Below are positions 1 to 5,826 of a DNA stretch of 9,832 bases, piece by piece. The stretch is from Pseudomonadota bacterium (GTDB taxonomy: Bacteria; Pseudomonadota; Gammaproteobacteria; Xanthomonadales; Xanthomonadaceae). The notes beneath the pieces were generated by a model. The model ran no database searches and was not told the DNA's origin. It saw only the letters and a program-made list of their open reading frames with translations. The stretch spans positions 1 to 9,832 of the forward strand of contig JAFADB010000311.1 in assembly GCA_023425225.1 (NCBI GenBank), given 5' to 3'. The position numbers were made by a program, and so were the translations under genes. Positions within the stretch are counted from its first letter, which is position 1; the number at the start of each line of letters is the position of its first letter.

Positions 1-149
1 GCGGCGGCGACTTCGAGCTGGACATCGGCCAGGACCTGTCCATCGGCTACCTGGGCCACTCCGAGACCGAGGTCGAGCTGTACCTGCAGGAGAGCTTCAC
101 CTTCCGCCTGCTGACGACCGAAGCGGCGGTCGCGCTCGTGGCTCCCTGA
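1..149 (+). CDS. Encapsulin shell protein (family 1), C-terminal 48 residues only
   Basis: The frame beginning at base 3 encodes 48 residues up to a TGA at 147-149. It contains GGDFELDIGQDLSIGY, then a charged strand, then LQESFTFRLLTTEAAVAL. From memory this lines up closely with the C-terminus of the Thermotoga maritima encapsulin (GGDFKLILGQDLSIGY ... ITETFTFQVVNPEALILL), part of the HK97-fold A-domain. Family 1 encapsulins self-assemble into protein nanocompartments that enclose cargo such as DyP-type peroxidases, ferritin-like proteins or hemerythrins; cargo is recruited by a short C-terminal peptide. The start and any cargo gene lie to the left of the window, so the cargo cannot be named. 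The gene ends convergently with the toxin-fusion gene, 231 bp away. Assignment is confident for so short a piece because the GQDLSIGY block is characteristic. Confidence 0.88.
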   Translation, partial: GGDFELDIGQDLSIGYLGHSETEVELYLQESFTFRLLTTEAAVALVAP

Positions 150-249
150 GACGCTGCCAGCCCGGTGCCGTGAATCGCAGGGCCTCGAACCGCGCAAGCG
201 TCTGAACCAGCGCGGGCTGCGGAAACAGGGATCAGCGTGCAGTTCTCGA

Positions 250-267
250 GCGCCCGCGGGAGGGCGC
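250..267. terminator. Candidate GC-rich hairpin between convergent genes
   Basis: A perfect 6-bp stem, GCGCCC (250-255) pairing with GGGCGC (262-267) around a 6-base loop, lies between the end of the encapsulin gene and the end of the minus-strand fusion gene. It has no U-tract on either strand, so it is a weak terminator candidate. I see no gene in the rest of 150-380. Confidence 0.25.
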
Positions 268-380
268 GTCGCACGTGAGCGGATGCCGTGCAGCGATGGC
301 TGGCGGGAGGCCTCCAAGCCGCCTCGCTCCGGGATCCGTGCGGATACCCCATCGCTCAACCCGCTGCGCTTGCGCCCGGA

Positions 381-1442
381 TCAGCGATACGGTCCCGGTC
401 CGCGCCAGACCGGTTCGCCGCGCCGGTAGACCTCCATCATGTTGATGACCTCGCGGGCATCGCCGATGGCCTGCAGTTCCGGCGAGTCCGGCGGCAGCAT
501 GCGGCACTTGCCGGAGCCGCGGTCCAGCGCGATTTGCAGCGGGCAGACCATGCGGTACTGGGTGCCGGGCAGGATGATGGCGATTTCCTCCATGCCCTGT
601 TCCTTCCACGCGCGCAGCTGGGTCTGGCTGCGCAGGTCGTAATAGACCTGGTAGCCGCCCACTTCCATGCTGGGTTCGGCGCTGCGGCGGTCGTTGCGGT
701 AGCCCTGGCTGATGGTGGAAGTGTCGGCCTGGCCGTCGTCCGCGGCGCCGATGTCCTGCTCGATCATGCCTGGCGGCCGGCCGGTCCAGGTTTCGGGGCG
801 GCGCGGGGCGGGAGCGGGCGGCTGGGGCGTGCTCGGGCGCTGCTCGGGCCGGGTGGGGCGCGGCGGCACCACCCGGTCGGGCCTCGGGGCTGCCTCGGGC
901 GGCAGCGGATTCTTGGCGTGCTCGACCAGCGTGGACTGCACCGGCGAGGCCGCGGGCGTTGGCGGCGGACTCGGCGGCGCGGGTTGTTCGGGCTGGGAGG
1001 TCTCGCCGATGAAATCCACCTTCATCCTGCCGCCGCTGGCGGTGCCCTGCGGCGAGGTGATGGTGGGCTTGGAGGCGAACAGCAGGGCGAACACCATCAG
1101 CAGGTGCAGCAACAGGCTGATCAGCGCGGCGAGCCACGGCTCCAGGCGTTCGATCGTGGGCTCGGCCCTGTATACCCAGTCATGGGCCTGGACGTGCAGC
1201 AGCTGCAGCGCATCGCCCTGCACGCGGTACACCAGCAGGTACGGCGTCTGGTCGACCTCCCACTCCCGCGTCCCGGGCTCCGGGCCCGGTCGTCCCAGCC
1301 CCGGCTGATCGCCCAGCCTGCGCGTGGCCTGCAGAACCCGCCGGGCCATCGCCGCGGCCGCGACCGGACTGAGGGTGTGGTAGCGATCCTGGGCGTGTTC
1401 GAACTGGTTGGCGGCGGTGACGGTCCACTCACGTCGCAACAT
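381..1442 (-). CDS. ParE/RelE-type toxin fused to a membrane-anchored, proline-rich periplasmic protein
   Basis: A 353-residue protein. Residues 1-92 read as a complete ParE-family toxin: helical N-terminus, then LGRPGPEPGTREWEV, TPYLLVYRV and a final strand ending HVQAHDW, where ParE toxins normally stop. ParE toxins poison DNA gyrase and their RelE relatives cleave ribosome-bound mRNA; which applies here cannot be seen. The frame continues through a transmembrane helix (about 104-123), a proline-rich stretch (about 151-225) and a C-terminal domain (226-353) with Cys300 and Cys313. Predicted topology is toxin in the cytoplasm and the rest in the periplasm. The TM plus proline-rich layout recalls TonB/TolA-like proteins, but I do not recognise the C-terminal domain. 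No ATG, GTG or TTG lies in frame between the toxin and the TM helix; an ACG codon (1155-1157) just before IERLEPWL could be a decayed or rare start. The start ATG lies inside the antitoxin gene, as expected for a coupled pair. Confidence 0.85.
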   Translation of the reverse strand: MLRREWTVTAANQFEHAQDRYHTLSPVAAAAMARRVLQATRRLGDQPGLGRPGPEPGTREWEVDQTPYLLVYRVQGDALQLLHVQAHDWVYRAEPTIERLEPWLAALISLLLHLLMVFALLFASKPTITSPQGTASGGRMKVDFIGETSQPEQPAPPSPPPTPAASPVQSTLVEHAKNPLPPEAAPRPDRVVPPRPTRPEQRPSTPQPPAPAPRRPETWTGRPPGMIEQDIGAADDGQADTSTISQGYRNDRRSAEPSMEVGGYQVYYDLRSQTQLRAWKEQGMEEIAIILPGTQYRMVCPLQIALDRGSGKCRMLPPDSPELQAIGDAREVINMMEVYRRGEPVWRGPGPYR

Positions 1443-1635
1443 CGATGCCCCATTTGGCGAACATCGCCTTCACCCGCTCCGGGCCGGCGAACGCGCCCCG
1501 GTCCGCGGCCTCGATCCCTTCCCGGACCGCGGCGCGGAACCGGGCATCGTCCACGACGCGCACCACGTCGTCCCAGCCGGCGGCCTCGGGCAGCGCATCG
1601 ATCAGCGTGTGCGCGTCTTGCTTGGTGGGGGACAT
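1429..1635 (-). CDS. Small antitoxin of a ParE/RelE-type toxin-antitoxin pair
   Basis: A 68-residue protein beginning MSPTKQDAHTLIDALPEAAG, with the layout of short addiction-module antitoxins: an N-terminal 'LPxxAxWDD' segment, then a helix (RFRAAVREGIEAADRG), then a C-terminal segment 'GPERVKAMFAKWG' like the toxin-binding tails of this family (TIGR02574-like). Its stop overlaps the start of the downstream toxin by 14 bp, the standard antitoxin-first, translationally coupled order. Such antitoxins neutralise the toxin by direct binding and usually repress their own promoter. A possible -10 hexamer TAGACT lies on the minus strand at 1669-1664, but no convincing -35 or Shine-Dalgarno sequence is visible. 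The gene diverges from the DUF1905 gene across a 137-bp gap. Confidence 0.8.
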   Translation of the reverse strand: MSPTKQDAHTLIDALPEAAGWDDVVRVVDDARFRAAVREGIEAADRGAFAGPERVKAMFAKWGIDVAT

Positions 1636-1759
1636 GGTACGGATTCGGGGATCACCGCCGGCAAGTCTAGCGGGTATGGGAACGGTTTCAGTTAACCCCG
1701 CTTGGTGTCGAACGACGGCCGTGTGTTGCGGGCCGGCAGGAGCGACGGCATGGCAGTGC

Positions 1760-1765
1760 TATCGT
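1760..1765 (+). promoter_or_regulatory. -10-like hexamer 7 bases before an ATG (probable leaderless start)
   Basis: TATCGT is followed by 7 bases and the ATG at 1773. Transcription normally begins about 7 bases after the -10 box, so the mRNA would start at or next to the ATG. No Shine-Dalgarno sequence precedes this ATG, and no good -35 is visible. Leaderless mRNAs are known in Xanthomonas. Confidence 0.35.
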
Positions 1766-1772
1766 CCGCGGC

Positions 1773-2321
1773 ATGGGCAAGGCCGGCGGAAAAATCCGTT
1801 TCGAGGCGAGGCTGCTGCGGCCGGCGGCGCCGAAGGATGCGGCCTGGACGTTTCTCGTGCTGCCGGCGCAGGCGAGCGCGAAGTTGCCGGCGCGCGGCAT
1901 GGTCACCGTGGACGGCACGCTCGCCGGCCAGCCGTTCCAGGCCACGCTGGCGCCGGACGGACAGGGCGGCCACTGGCTCAAGGTCGACAAGGCGCTGCGC
2001 GAGGCCGCCGGGATCGCCGCCGGCGATACGGCTGCGCTGGAGATCGCAGCGGTGGCGCAGGAGCCGGAACCCGCGGTACCGGCGGACATCGGCAAGGCGC
2101 TGGCCGCCCATCCGGCCGCCCGCGCGACGTGGGATGACATCACCGCGGTGGCGCGGCGCGACTGGATCTTCTGGATCACCTCGGGCAAGAAGGCCGAGAC
2201 GCGGACGAAGCGCATCGCCACCGCCTGCGACATGCTCGCCGCCGGCAAGCGCCGCGCCTGCTGCTTCGACCGCTCGGGCATGTACGGCAAGTCGCTCGCC
2301 GCACCGGAGGCGGCGGACTAG
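1773..2321 (+). CDS. DUF1905 and YdeI/OmpD-associated (OmdA) domain protein
   Basis: A 182-residue soluble protein with two domains. Residues about 8-95 fit DUF1905, a small beta-barrel fold: it has the run KIRFEARLLRP, a central TVDGTLAGQPFQATLAPDG, and LKVDKALREAAGIAAGDTAALEI. Residues about 101-165 fit the YdeI/OmpD-associated domain, with RDWIFWITSGKKAETRTKRI and the cysteine-containing segment that follows. Proteins with the second domain have been linked to bacteriocin protection or outer-membrane porin association, but the biochemical role is not established. There is no signal peptide, so a cytoplasmic location is likely. The start was chosen because KIRFEARL begins the domain a few residues later and a -10-like hexamer sits just upstream. 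It appears to be a single-gene unit, divergent from the toxin-antitoxin pair. Confidence 0.85.
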   Translation: MGKAGGKIRFEARLLRPAAPKDAAWTFLVLPAQASAKLPARGMVTVDGTLAGQPFQATLAPDGQGGHWLKVDKALREAAGIAAGDTAALEIAAVAQEPEPAVPADIGKALAAHPAARATWDDITAVARRDWIFWITSGKKAETRTKRIATACDMLAAGKRRACCFDRSGMYGKSLAAPEAAD

Positions 2322-2387
2322 GTAGCCGCTGGTGGCGGGGCCATCCAGGCTAATGGCCGGCGGCAGTGGGCGATGGCCGTACGCGGC

Positions 2388-2393
2388 TATCAT
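2388..2393 (+). promoter_or_regulatory. -10-like hexamer for the DUF2501 gene
   Basis: TATCAT matches 5 of 6 bases of the TATAAT consensus and lies 58 bases before the ATG at 2452. It gives a 5' leader of about 50 bases with a good Shine-Dalgarno sequence. No clear -35 box is seen at the expected spacing. Confidence 0.35.
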
Positions 2394-2451
2394 CGTGGTC
2401 CGGCATCCGGTGCGTCCGCTTGCCTTCCCTCGTCGCTGCAGGAGAACCCCC

Positions 2452-2907
2452 ATGTCGTTGTCGTTGCGCATCCTGGCCGGAGCCGGCCTGCTGGTCCTGG
2501 CTACCTCCGCTTCCGCGGTTGATCTGAAGAGCCTGGGCAAGACCCTGGGTTCCAAGTCGCAGTCGAGCGCCACGCCCGAAGCCTCCAGCGGCCTGGGTGC
2601 CCTGGGTGGACTGTCGCTGCCGGCCGTCGGCGGCGACACCGCCGGCAATGCCGCCGGGGTGCTGGAGTACTGCGTCAAGCGCAAGTACCTGTCCGGCGGG
2701 GCGGTGGCCACGGTCAAGGACAAGCTGATGTCGAAGTACGGGCTCGGCGACCAGGCGCAGGTCGAACAGGACACCGGCTACCAGAGCGGCCTGCAGGGCC
2801 TGTTGCAGGGCAGCGACGGCAAGAGCTTCAACCTCGATTCGGTATCCGACAAGCTCAAGGACAAGGCCTGCGACTACGTGCTGGAGAACGCCACTTCGCT
2901 GGTGTGA
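2452..2907 (+). CDS. Secreted DUF2501 (YjjA-like) protein
   Basis: A 151-residue precursor. Residues 1-22 form a clear Sec signal peptide with a hydrophobic core (ILAGAGLLVLA) and an A-S-A cleavage site before VDLKSL. The mature part has a low-complexity Ser/Gly/Ala segment (about 30-65) and a conserved helical C-terminal region. This includes 'AAGVLEYCVKRKYLSG' and 'DKLKDKACDYVLENA', matching DUF2501 as found in E. coli YjjA. Cys74 and Cys140 are the only cysteines after the signal peptide and probably form a disulfide in the periplasm. Function is unknown. The start is fixed by AGGAGA (2440-2445) six bases before the ATG and by the signal peptide; an upstream in-frame GTG at 2332 would bury the signal peptide behind 40 arginine/proline-rich residues and is rejected. 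It shows no sign of co-transcription with its neighbours. Confidence 0.88.
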   Translation: MSLSLRILAGAGLLVLATSASAVDLKSLGKTLGSKSQSSATPEASSGLGALGGLSLPAVGGDTAGNAAGVLEYCVKRKYLSGGAVATVKDKLMSKYGLGDQAQVEQDTGYQSGLQGLLQGSDGKSFNLDSVSDKLKDKACDYVLENATSLV

Positions 2908-2992
2908 TCCGATCGCCGCGGCGCGGCCGGATGCGTGATGCCCATGCCGCCGGCCGGGACCTTCGGCCCATGCCGCCGCGTCGCGCCTCGCC

Positions 2993-2998
2993 CAGAAT
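2993..2998 (+). promoter_or_regulatory. -10-like hexamer for the secreted hydrolase gene
   Basis: CAGAAT (4 of 6 consensus) lies 29 bases before the chosen ATG at 3028. A transcript starting near 3005 would keep the GAGAGGG Shine-Dalgarno-like sequence at 3013-3019 and would exclude the upstream in-frame start at 2935. No -35 box is evident. Confidence 0.3.
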
Positions 2999-3027
2999 GC
3001 CCATGTGTTTCGCGAGAGGGCGTGGCG

Positions 3028-4149
3028 ATGTGGCGTTTCGCATGCTTGCTGGCTTGGGCGCTGTGGCCGATGGCCGTCGTGGCGCAGGAAAAGGGTGAGG
3101 ATCCATCGGCCGACGCGCCGGCACGCCGGGTCATCGCCGATCTGGACCGGATCGTGGCACCGCAGGGCGTGCAGGAGGCCTATGCCGCACCCATCGGCGG
3201 CATCCAGCAATGGATCAACGTGCGCGGCCAGGACCGCGACAACCCGATGGTACTGTTCATCCACGGCGGCCCCGCCTTGCCGGTGATCCCCACGCTGTGG
3301 CAGTTCCAGCGCCCGCTGGAGGAATACTTCACCGTGGTCAACTACGACCAGCGCGGCGCCGGGCGCACCTTCCGCCTCAATCCGCCCGAGGCGGTGGCCG
3401 ACACCCTGCACATCCAGCGCTACGTGGACGACGCCATCGAACTGGCGCAGTACCTGCGCACGCGCTACCACAAGGACAAGCTGGTGCTGATGGCACACAG
3501 CTGGGGCACGGTGGTGGCGATGAACGCCGCGCTGCAGCGGCCGGACCTGTTCAGCGCCTACGTCGGCATCGGCCAGGTCATCGACGTGCGCAGCAACGAG
3601 AAGCTGAGCTTCGACTACGGCCTGGCGCAGGCGCGCGCGCACGGCAATGCCGAGGCGGTGAAGGAGATGGAGTCCATCGCCCCATATCCGGGCGACAAGC
3701 CGGTCACCCGCGAGCGCATCGTCATCGCCCGCAAGTGGCCGCAGTACTACGGCGGGTTGAGCGCGTACCGCGACAACTCGGCATATTTCTTCGACGGGCC
3801 GAAGCTGTCGCCGGACTACGACGCCGACGACATCCGCGCCATCGACGCCGGCAGCCTGTTCACCCTGGGTCGACTGCTGGACGAGTTCCTGCAGGTCGAT
3901 TTCCGCGGCGTGCGCGACTTCCCGATCCCGGTGGTGATGTTCATGGGCCGCCACGACCACACCACGCCCTCGCAACCCACGGCCGACTGGCTGGCCCAGG
4001 TGCGCGCGCCCTACAAGCAGGGCGTGTGGTTCGAGCGCTCGGCGCACATGATGCCGTGGGAGGAACCGGGCAAGACCCTCGCCAGCCTGCTGCAGTACGT
4101 GCGGCCGCTGGCGACGCAGGCCGAGGCGGAGGCGGACGCGGAGCGGTGA
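3028..4149 (+). CDS. Secreted alpha/beta hydrolase, prolyl aminopeptidase-like
   Basis: A 373-residue precursor with a signal peptide (MWRFACLLAWALWPMAVVA, likely cut after residue 19). The mature protein has an alpha/beta-hydrolase fold of the proline iminopeptidase type. The oxyanion-hole motif HGGP is at 79-82 and YDQRGAGRT at about 107-115. The nucleophile elbow MAHSWG contains Ser158. The probable acid is Asp310 in GRHDHTT and the probable histidine is His340 in RSAHMMPWEEP. All triad members are present, so it should be active, cleaving an ester or an N-terminal peptide bond in the periplasm or outside. In classical prolyl aminopeptidases the first motif reads HGGPG; here it is HGGPALPV, so substrate preference is uncertain. 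The ATG at 3028 was chosen over the GTG at 2935 because it starts the signal peptide. The 120-bp gap upstream carries a 12-bp direct repeat, CCCATGCCGCCG (2941-2952 and 2967-2978). Confidence 0.85.
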   Translation: MWRFACLLAWALWPMAVVAQEKGEDPSADAPARRVIADLDRIVAPQGVQEAYAAPIGGIQQWINVRGQDRDNPMVLFIHGGPALPVIPTLWQFQRPLEEYFTVVNYDQRGAGRTFRLNPPEAVADTLHIQRYVDDAIELAQYLRTRYHKDKLVLMAHSWGTVVAMNAALQRPDLFSAYVGIGQVIDVRSNEKLSFDYGLAQARAHGNAEAVKEMESIAPYPGDKPVTRERIVIARKWPQYYGGLSAYRDNSAYFFDGPKLSPDYDADDIRAIDAGSLFTLGRLLDEFLQVDFRGVRDFPIPVVMFMGRHDHTTPSQPTADWLAQVRAPYKQGVWFERSAHMMPWEEPGKTLASLLQYVRPLATQAEAEADAER

Positions 4150-4357
4150 AGCCGGGACGTCCGTCCGGGAGTCCGGCCAGCGGCATCGCCTCCCCGGCAT
4201 GCCCGCGCCGTTGCCGCGTCGAGGTGGCATGGCGGGGCCGATCATTGGTGGATGCAGGATTCGACAGGCAAGGCGTGACCGCCCGGGCAGTGCGGCATCC
4301 GGGCCTCGCGCGCCCCGACGCGGCGCCCGCTCCGGCGCAGCGCCCGGCATGAGCGAG

Positions 4358-4363
4358 TACCAT
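4358..4363 (+). promoter_or_regulatory. -10-like hexamer for folE
   Basis: TACCAT (4 of 6 consensus) lies 30 bases before the folE ATG at 4394, placing the transcript start near 4370. It sits in the loop of a short inverted repeat, GCGAG (4353-4357) and CTCGC (4365-4369). There is no clear -35 box. The rest of the 244-bp gap 4150-4393 holds no gene that I can support. Confidence 0.28.
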
Positions 4364-4393
4364 GCTCGCCCCTACGTGTCCGCAACGCGCACC

Positions 4394-4999
4394 ATGAGCC
4401 AGTCCGATTCTTCCAAGCCTCCCGTCACCCAGGCGCAAGCCGAGGACGCCGTGCGCACGCTGCTGCGCTGGGCCGGCGAGGACCCGGCGCGCGAGGGCCT
4501 GCTCGACACCCCGCGCCGCGTCGCCGAGGCCTACGGCGACTGGTTCAGCGGCTACCGCGAGGATCCGCGCGAATACCTCGAGCGCACCTTCGAGGAGGTG
4601 GCCGGCTACGACGAGCTGATCGTGCTGCGCGACATCGAGTACGAAAGCCACTGCGAACACCACATGGCGCCGATCATCGGCAAGGTCCATGTCGGCTACC
4701 TGCCCGACGGCAAGGTGGTGGGCATCAGCAAGCTGGCGCGGGTGGTGGAAGCCTACGCGCGCCGCTTCCAGGTGCAGGAGAAGATGACCGCGCAGATCGC
4801 CCAGTGCATCCAGGATGTGCTGCAGCCGCTGGGTGTGGGCGTGGTGGTCGAGGGCGCGCACGAGTGCATGACCACCCGCGGCATCCACAAGCGCGGCGTC
4901 AGCATGGTCACCTCCAAGATGCTCGGCAGCTTCCGCGAGGACGCGCGTACCCGCCACGAATTCCTGCGCTTCATCGAGGCCGGCAACCACCGTCGCTGA
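4394..4999 (+). CDS. folE: GTP cyclohydrolase I
   Basis: A 201-residue enzyme that converts GTP to 7,8-dihydroneopterin triphosphate and formate, the first step of folate (tetrahydropterin) synthesis in the cytoplasm. Nearly the whole length is conserved family sequence: 'GEDPAREGLLDTPRRVAEAY', then ESHCEHHMAPIIGKVHVGYLP, GISKLARVVEAYARRFQVQE, and VVEGAHECMTTRGIHK. The zinc ligands Cys87, His90 and Cys158 are all present, with the catalytic His89 and His156 beside them. This is therefore the zinc-dependent FolE (type IA), not the FolE2 type. ATG 4394 gives the usual short N-terminal tail; upstream in-frame ATGs at 4199 and 4349 would add unconserved residues. No strong Shine-Dalgarno sequence precedes the start. 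The YchJ gene follows after 77 bp and seems to have its own promoter. No other folate gene is in the window. Confidence 0.97.
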   Translation: MSQSDSSKPPVTQAQAEDAVRTLLRWAGEDPAREGLLDTPRRVAEAYGDWFSGYREDPREYLERTFEEVAGYDELIVLRDIEYESHCEHHMAPIIGKVHVGYLPDGKVVGISKLARVVEAYARRFQVQEKMTAQIAQCIQDVLQPLGVGVVVEGAHECMTTRGIHKRGVSMVTSKMLGSFREDARTRHEFLRFIEAGNHRR

Positions 5000-5040
5000 G
5001 GCGCCTGCCGCCGCATGCAAAGCCTGGCCGCCGACCTGGC

Positions 5041-5070
5041 AAGACAGCCACCGGCATCGGCGGCGACAAT
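5041..5070 (+). promoter_or_regulatory. Promoter immediately before the YchJ ATG (probable leaderless start)
   Basis: AAGACA (5041-5046, 4 of 6 of TTGACA) and GACAAT (5065-5070, 4 of 6 of TATAAT) are separated by 18 bases. The -10 ends only 6 bases before the ATG at 5077, so the transcript would begin at or within a base or two of the ATG. No Shine-Dalgarno sequence is present. Confidence 0.4.
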
Positions 5071-5076
5071 GCCGCG

Positions 5077-5469
5077 ATGAAGCCACGCCAGACCGATCCC
5101 TGCCCCTGCGGCCTGCCGCGCGACTACGCGCAGTGCTGTGGCCGCTACCACGCCGGTGCGCCGGCGCCCGATGCCGAGTCGCTGATGCGCGCCCGCTACA
5201 GCGCCTACGTGCGCCACGATGCCGCCTACCTGCTGGCCAGCTGGCATCCGTCCACGCGCCCGGCGCAGCTGGGGCTGGACGAGGCGCCCGGTGCCCGCAC
5301 CGCCTGGCTGGGCCTGGAGGTGCAACGGCACGAGACCACCGGCAGCGACAGCGCCGAGGTGGTGTTCGTCGCCCGCTACCGCATCGGCGGCGGGCGCGCC
5401 GTGCGCATGGTCGAGCACAGCCGCTTCGTGCGCGAGGACGGATGCTGGTACTACCTCGACGCGCGCTGA
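5077..5469 (+). CDS. YchJ family protein with SEC-C zinc motif (UPF0225)
   Basis: A 130-residue cytoplasmic protein. The N-terminus has a SEC-C-type metal motif, PCPCGLPRDYAQCCGRYH, with Cys9, Cys11, Cys20 and Cys21 as the probable zinc ligands; the same motif lets SecA contact SecB and ribosomes. The remainder, from about residue 30, fits the NTF2-like YchJ middle domain: AESLMRARYSAYVRHDAAYLLASWHPSTRP, then 'VVFVARYRIGGGRAVRMVEHSRFVREDGCWYYLDA'. E. coli YchJ also carries a second SEC-C motif at its C-terminus; here the protein ends directly after the NTF2-like fold, as in many shorter homologues. Cellular function is not established. It follows folE by 77 bp on the same strand. Confidence 0.9.
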   Translation: MKPRQTDPCPCGLPRDYAQCCGRYHAGAPAPDAESLMRARYSAYVRHDAAYLLASWHPSTRPAQLGLDEAPGARTAWLGLEVQRHETTGSDSAEVVFVARYRIGGGRAVRMVEHSRFVREDGCWYYLDAR

Positions 5470-5519
5470 GCAGCGTCTGCCTGAACTGCTCGCGGACGAC
5501 GGCCTTTGGCCGGGTGCTC

Positions 5520-5525
5520 TAACAT
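5520..5525 (+). promoter_or_regulatory. -10-like hexamer for the SHOCT/transglycosylase genes
   Basis: TAACAT (4 of 6 consensus) lies 46 bases before the ATG of the SHOCT gene. Transcription from it would begin near 5532, at the base of the hairpin at 5530-5550. No convincing -35 box is visible. Confidence 0.3.
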
Positions 5526-5529
5526 CGGG

Positions 5530-5550
5530 TCCGGCGAAGTCCTCGCCGGA
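5530..5550 (+). other. Perfect 8-bp hairpin in the gap before the SHOCT gene
   Basis: TCCGGCGA (5530-5537) and TCGCCGGA (5543-5550) pair perfectly around the 5-base loop AGTCC. The downstream arm ends 5 bases before the GGGAG Shine-Dalgarno sequence (5556-5560). It is not followed by a T-run, so it is a poor intrinsic terminator for ychJ. It could be a leader structure of the next mRNA, stabilising it or tuning ribosome access. Confidence 0.45.
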
Positions 5551-5565
5551 ATATCGGGAGAGCCC

Positions 5566-5826
5566 ATGCAAAGCGCGGAAGGTCCGCAGGTCGTGTTGCC
5601 GCAGCTCATGGTGATGCTGTGGCCCTTCGCGATGGTGGCATTGCCGCTGCTGCTGGTGGCGCTGCTGGCATGGTTCATCTGGCGCAATTCGCGTCGCGAG
5701 CGTGGTCCGGACCGTTCCGGCGCGGTCGAGAAGCGGCTCCGGCAGGTATCCGAGCAGCATGACCAGGGCCTGATCGACGACGCCGAATACGCCCGGCGGC
5801 GGGCGCGGATCCTCGATGGCGGTTAG
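5566..5826 (+). CDS. Small membrane protein with a C-terminal SHOCT domain
   Basis: An 86-residue protein. One hydrophobic helix at about 17-39 (LWPFAMVALPLLLVALLAWFIW) is followed by a basic, cytoplasmic-side segment (RNSRRERGPDR). A SHOCT-type helix pair follows at about 54-84, VEKRLRQVSEQHDQGLIDDAEYARRRARIL, with the typical 'L..L.d.GlItdeEyea.k..iL' pattern. SHOCT domains occur at the C-termini of many unrelated small membrane proteins and are thought to mediate oligomerisation; no enzymatic role is implied. The start is well supported by GGGAG five bases upstream of the ATG. The stop lies 11 bases inside the transglycosylase frame, so translation of the two is probably coupled. Confidence 0.82.
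   Translation: MQSAEGPQVVLPQLMVMLWPFAMVALPLLLVALLAWFIWRNSRRERGPDRSGAVEKRLRQVSEQHDQGLIDDAEYARRRARILDGG

Noticed and set aside
288..1670. 460-codon plus-strand open frame opposite the toxin fusion
   Set aside because: The opposite strand has clear ParE, membrane and antitoxin features; this frame is its complement.
2332..2451. N-terminal extension of the DUF2501 protein from a GTG at 2332
   Set aside because: It would put 40 basic residues in front of a clear signal peptide, while AGGAGA lies directly before the ATG at 2452.
2935..3027. N-terminal extension of the hydrolase from a GTG at 2935
   Set aside because: The signal peptide starts at ATG 3028 and a -10-like box lies inside the extension.
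4152..4169. Possible terminator hairpin just after the hydrolase stop
   Set aside because: CCGGGACG and CGTCCGGG pair only with a mismatch and a 2-base loop, and no T-run follows.
2350..4350. 666-codon open frame on the minus strand opposite the DUF2501 and hydrolase genes
   Set aside because: It is antisense to two well-supported genes, has histidine/arginine/alanine-rich sequence with no domain or signal, and is the usual shadow frame in high-GC DNA.
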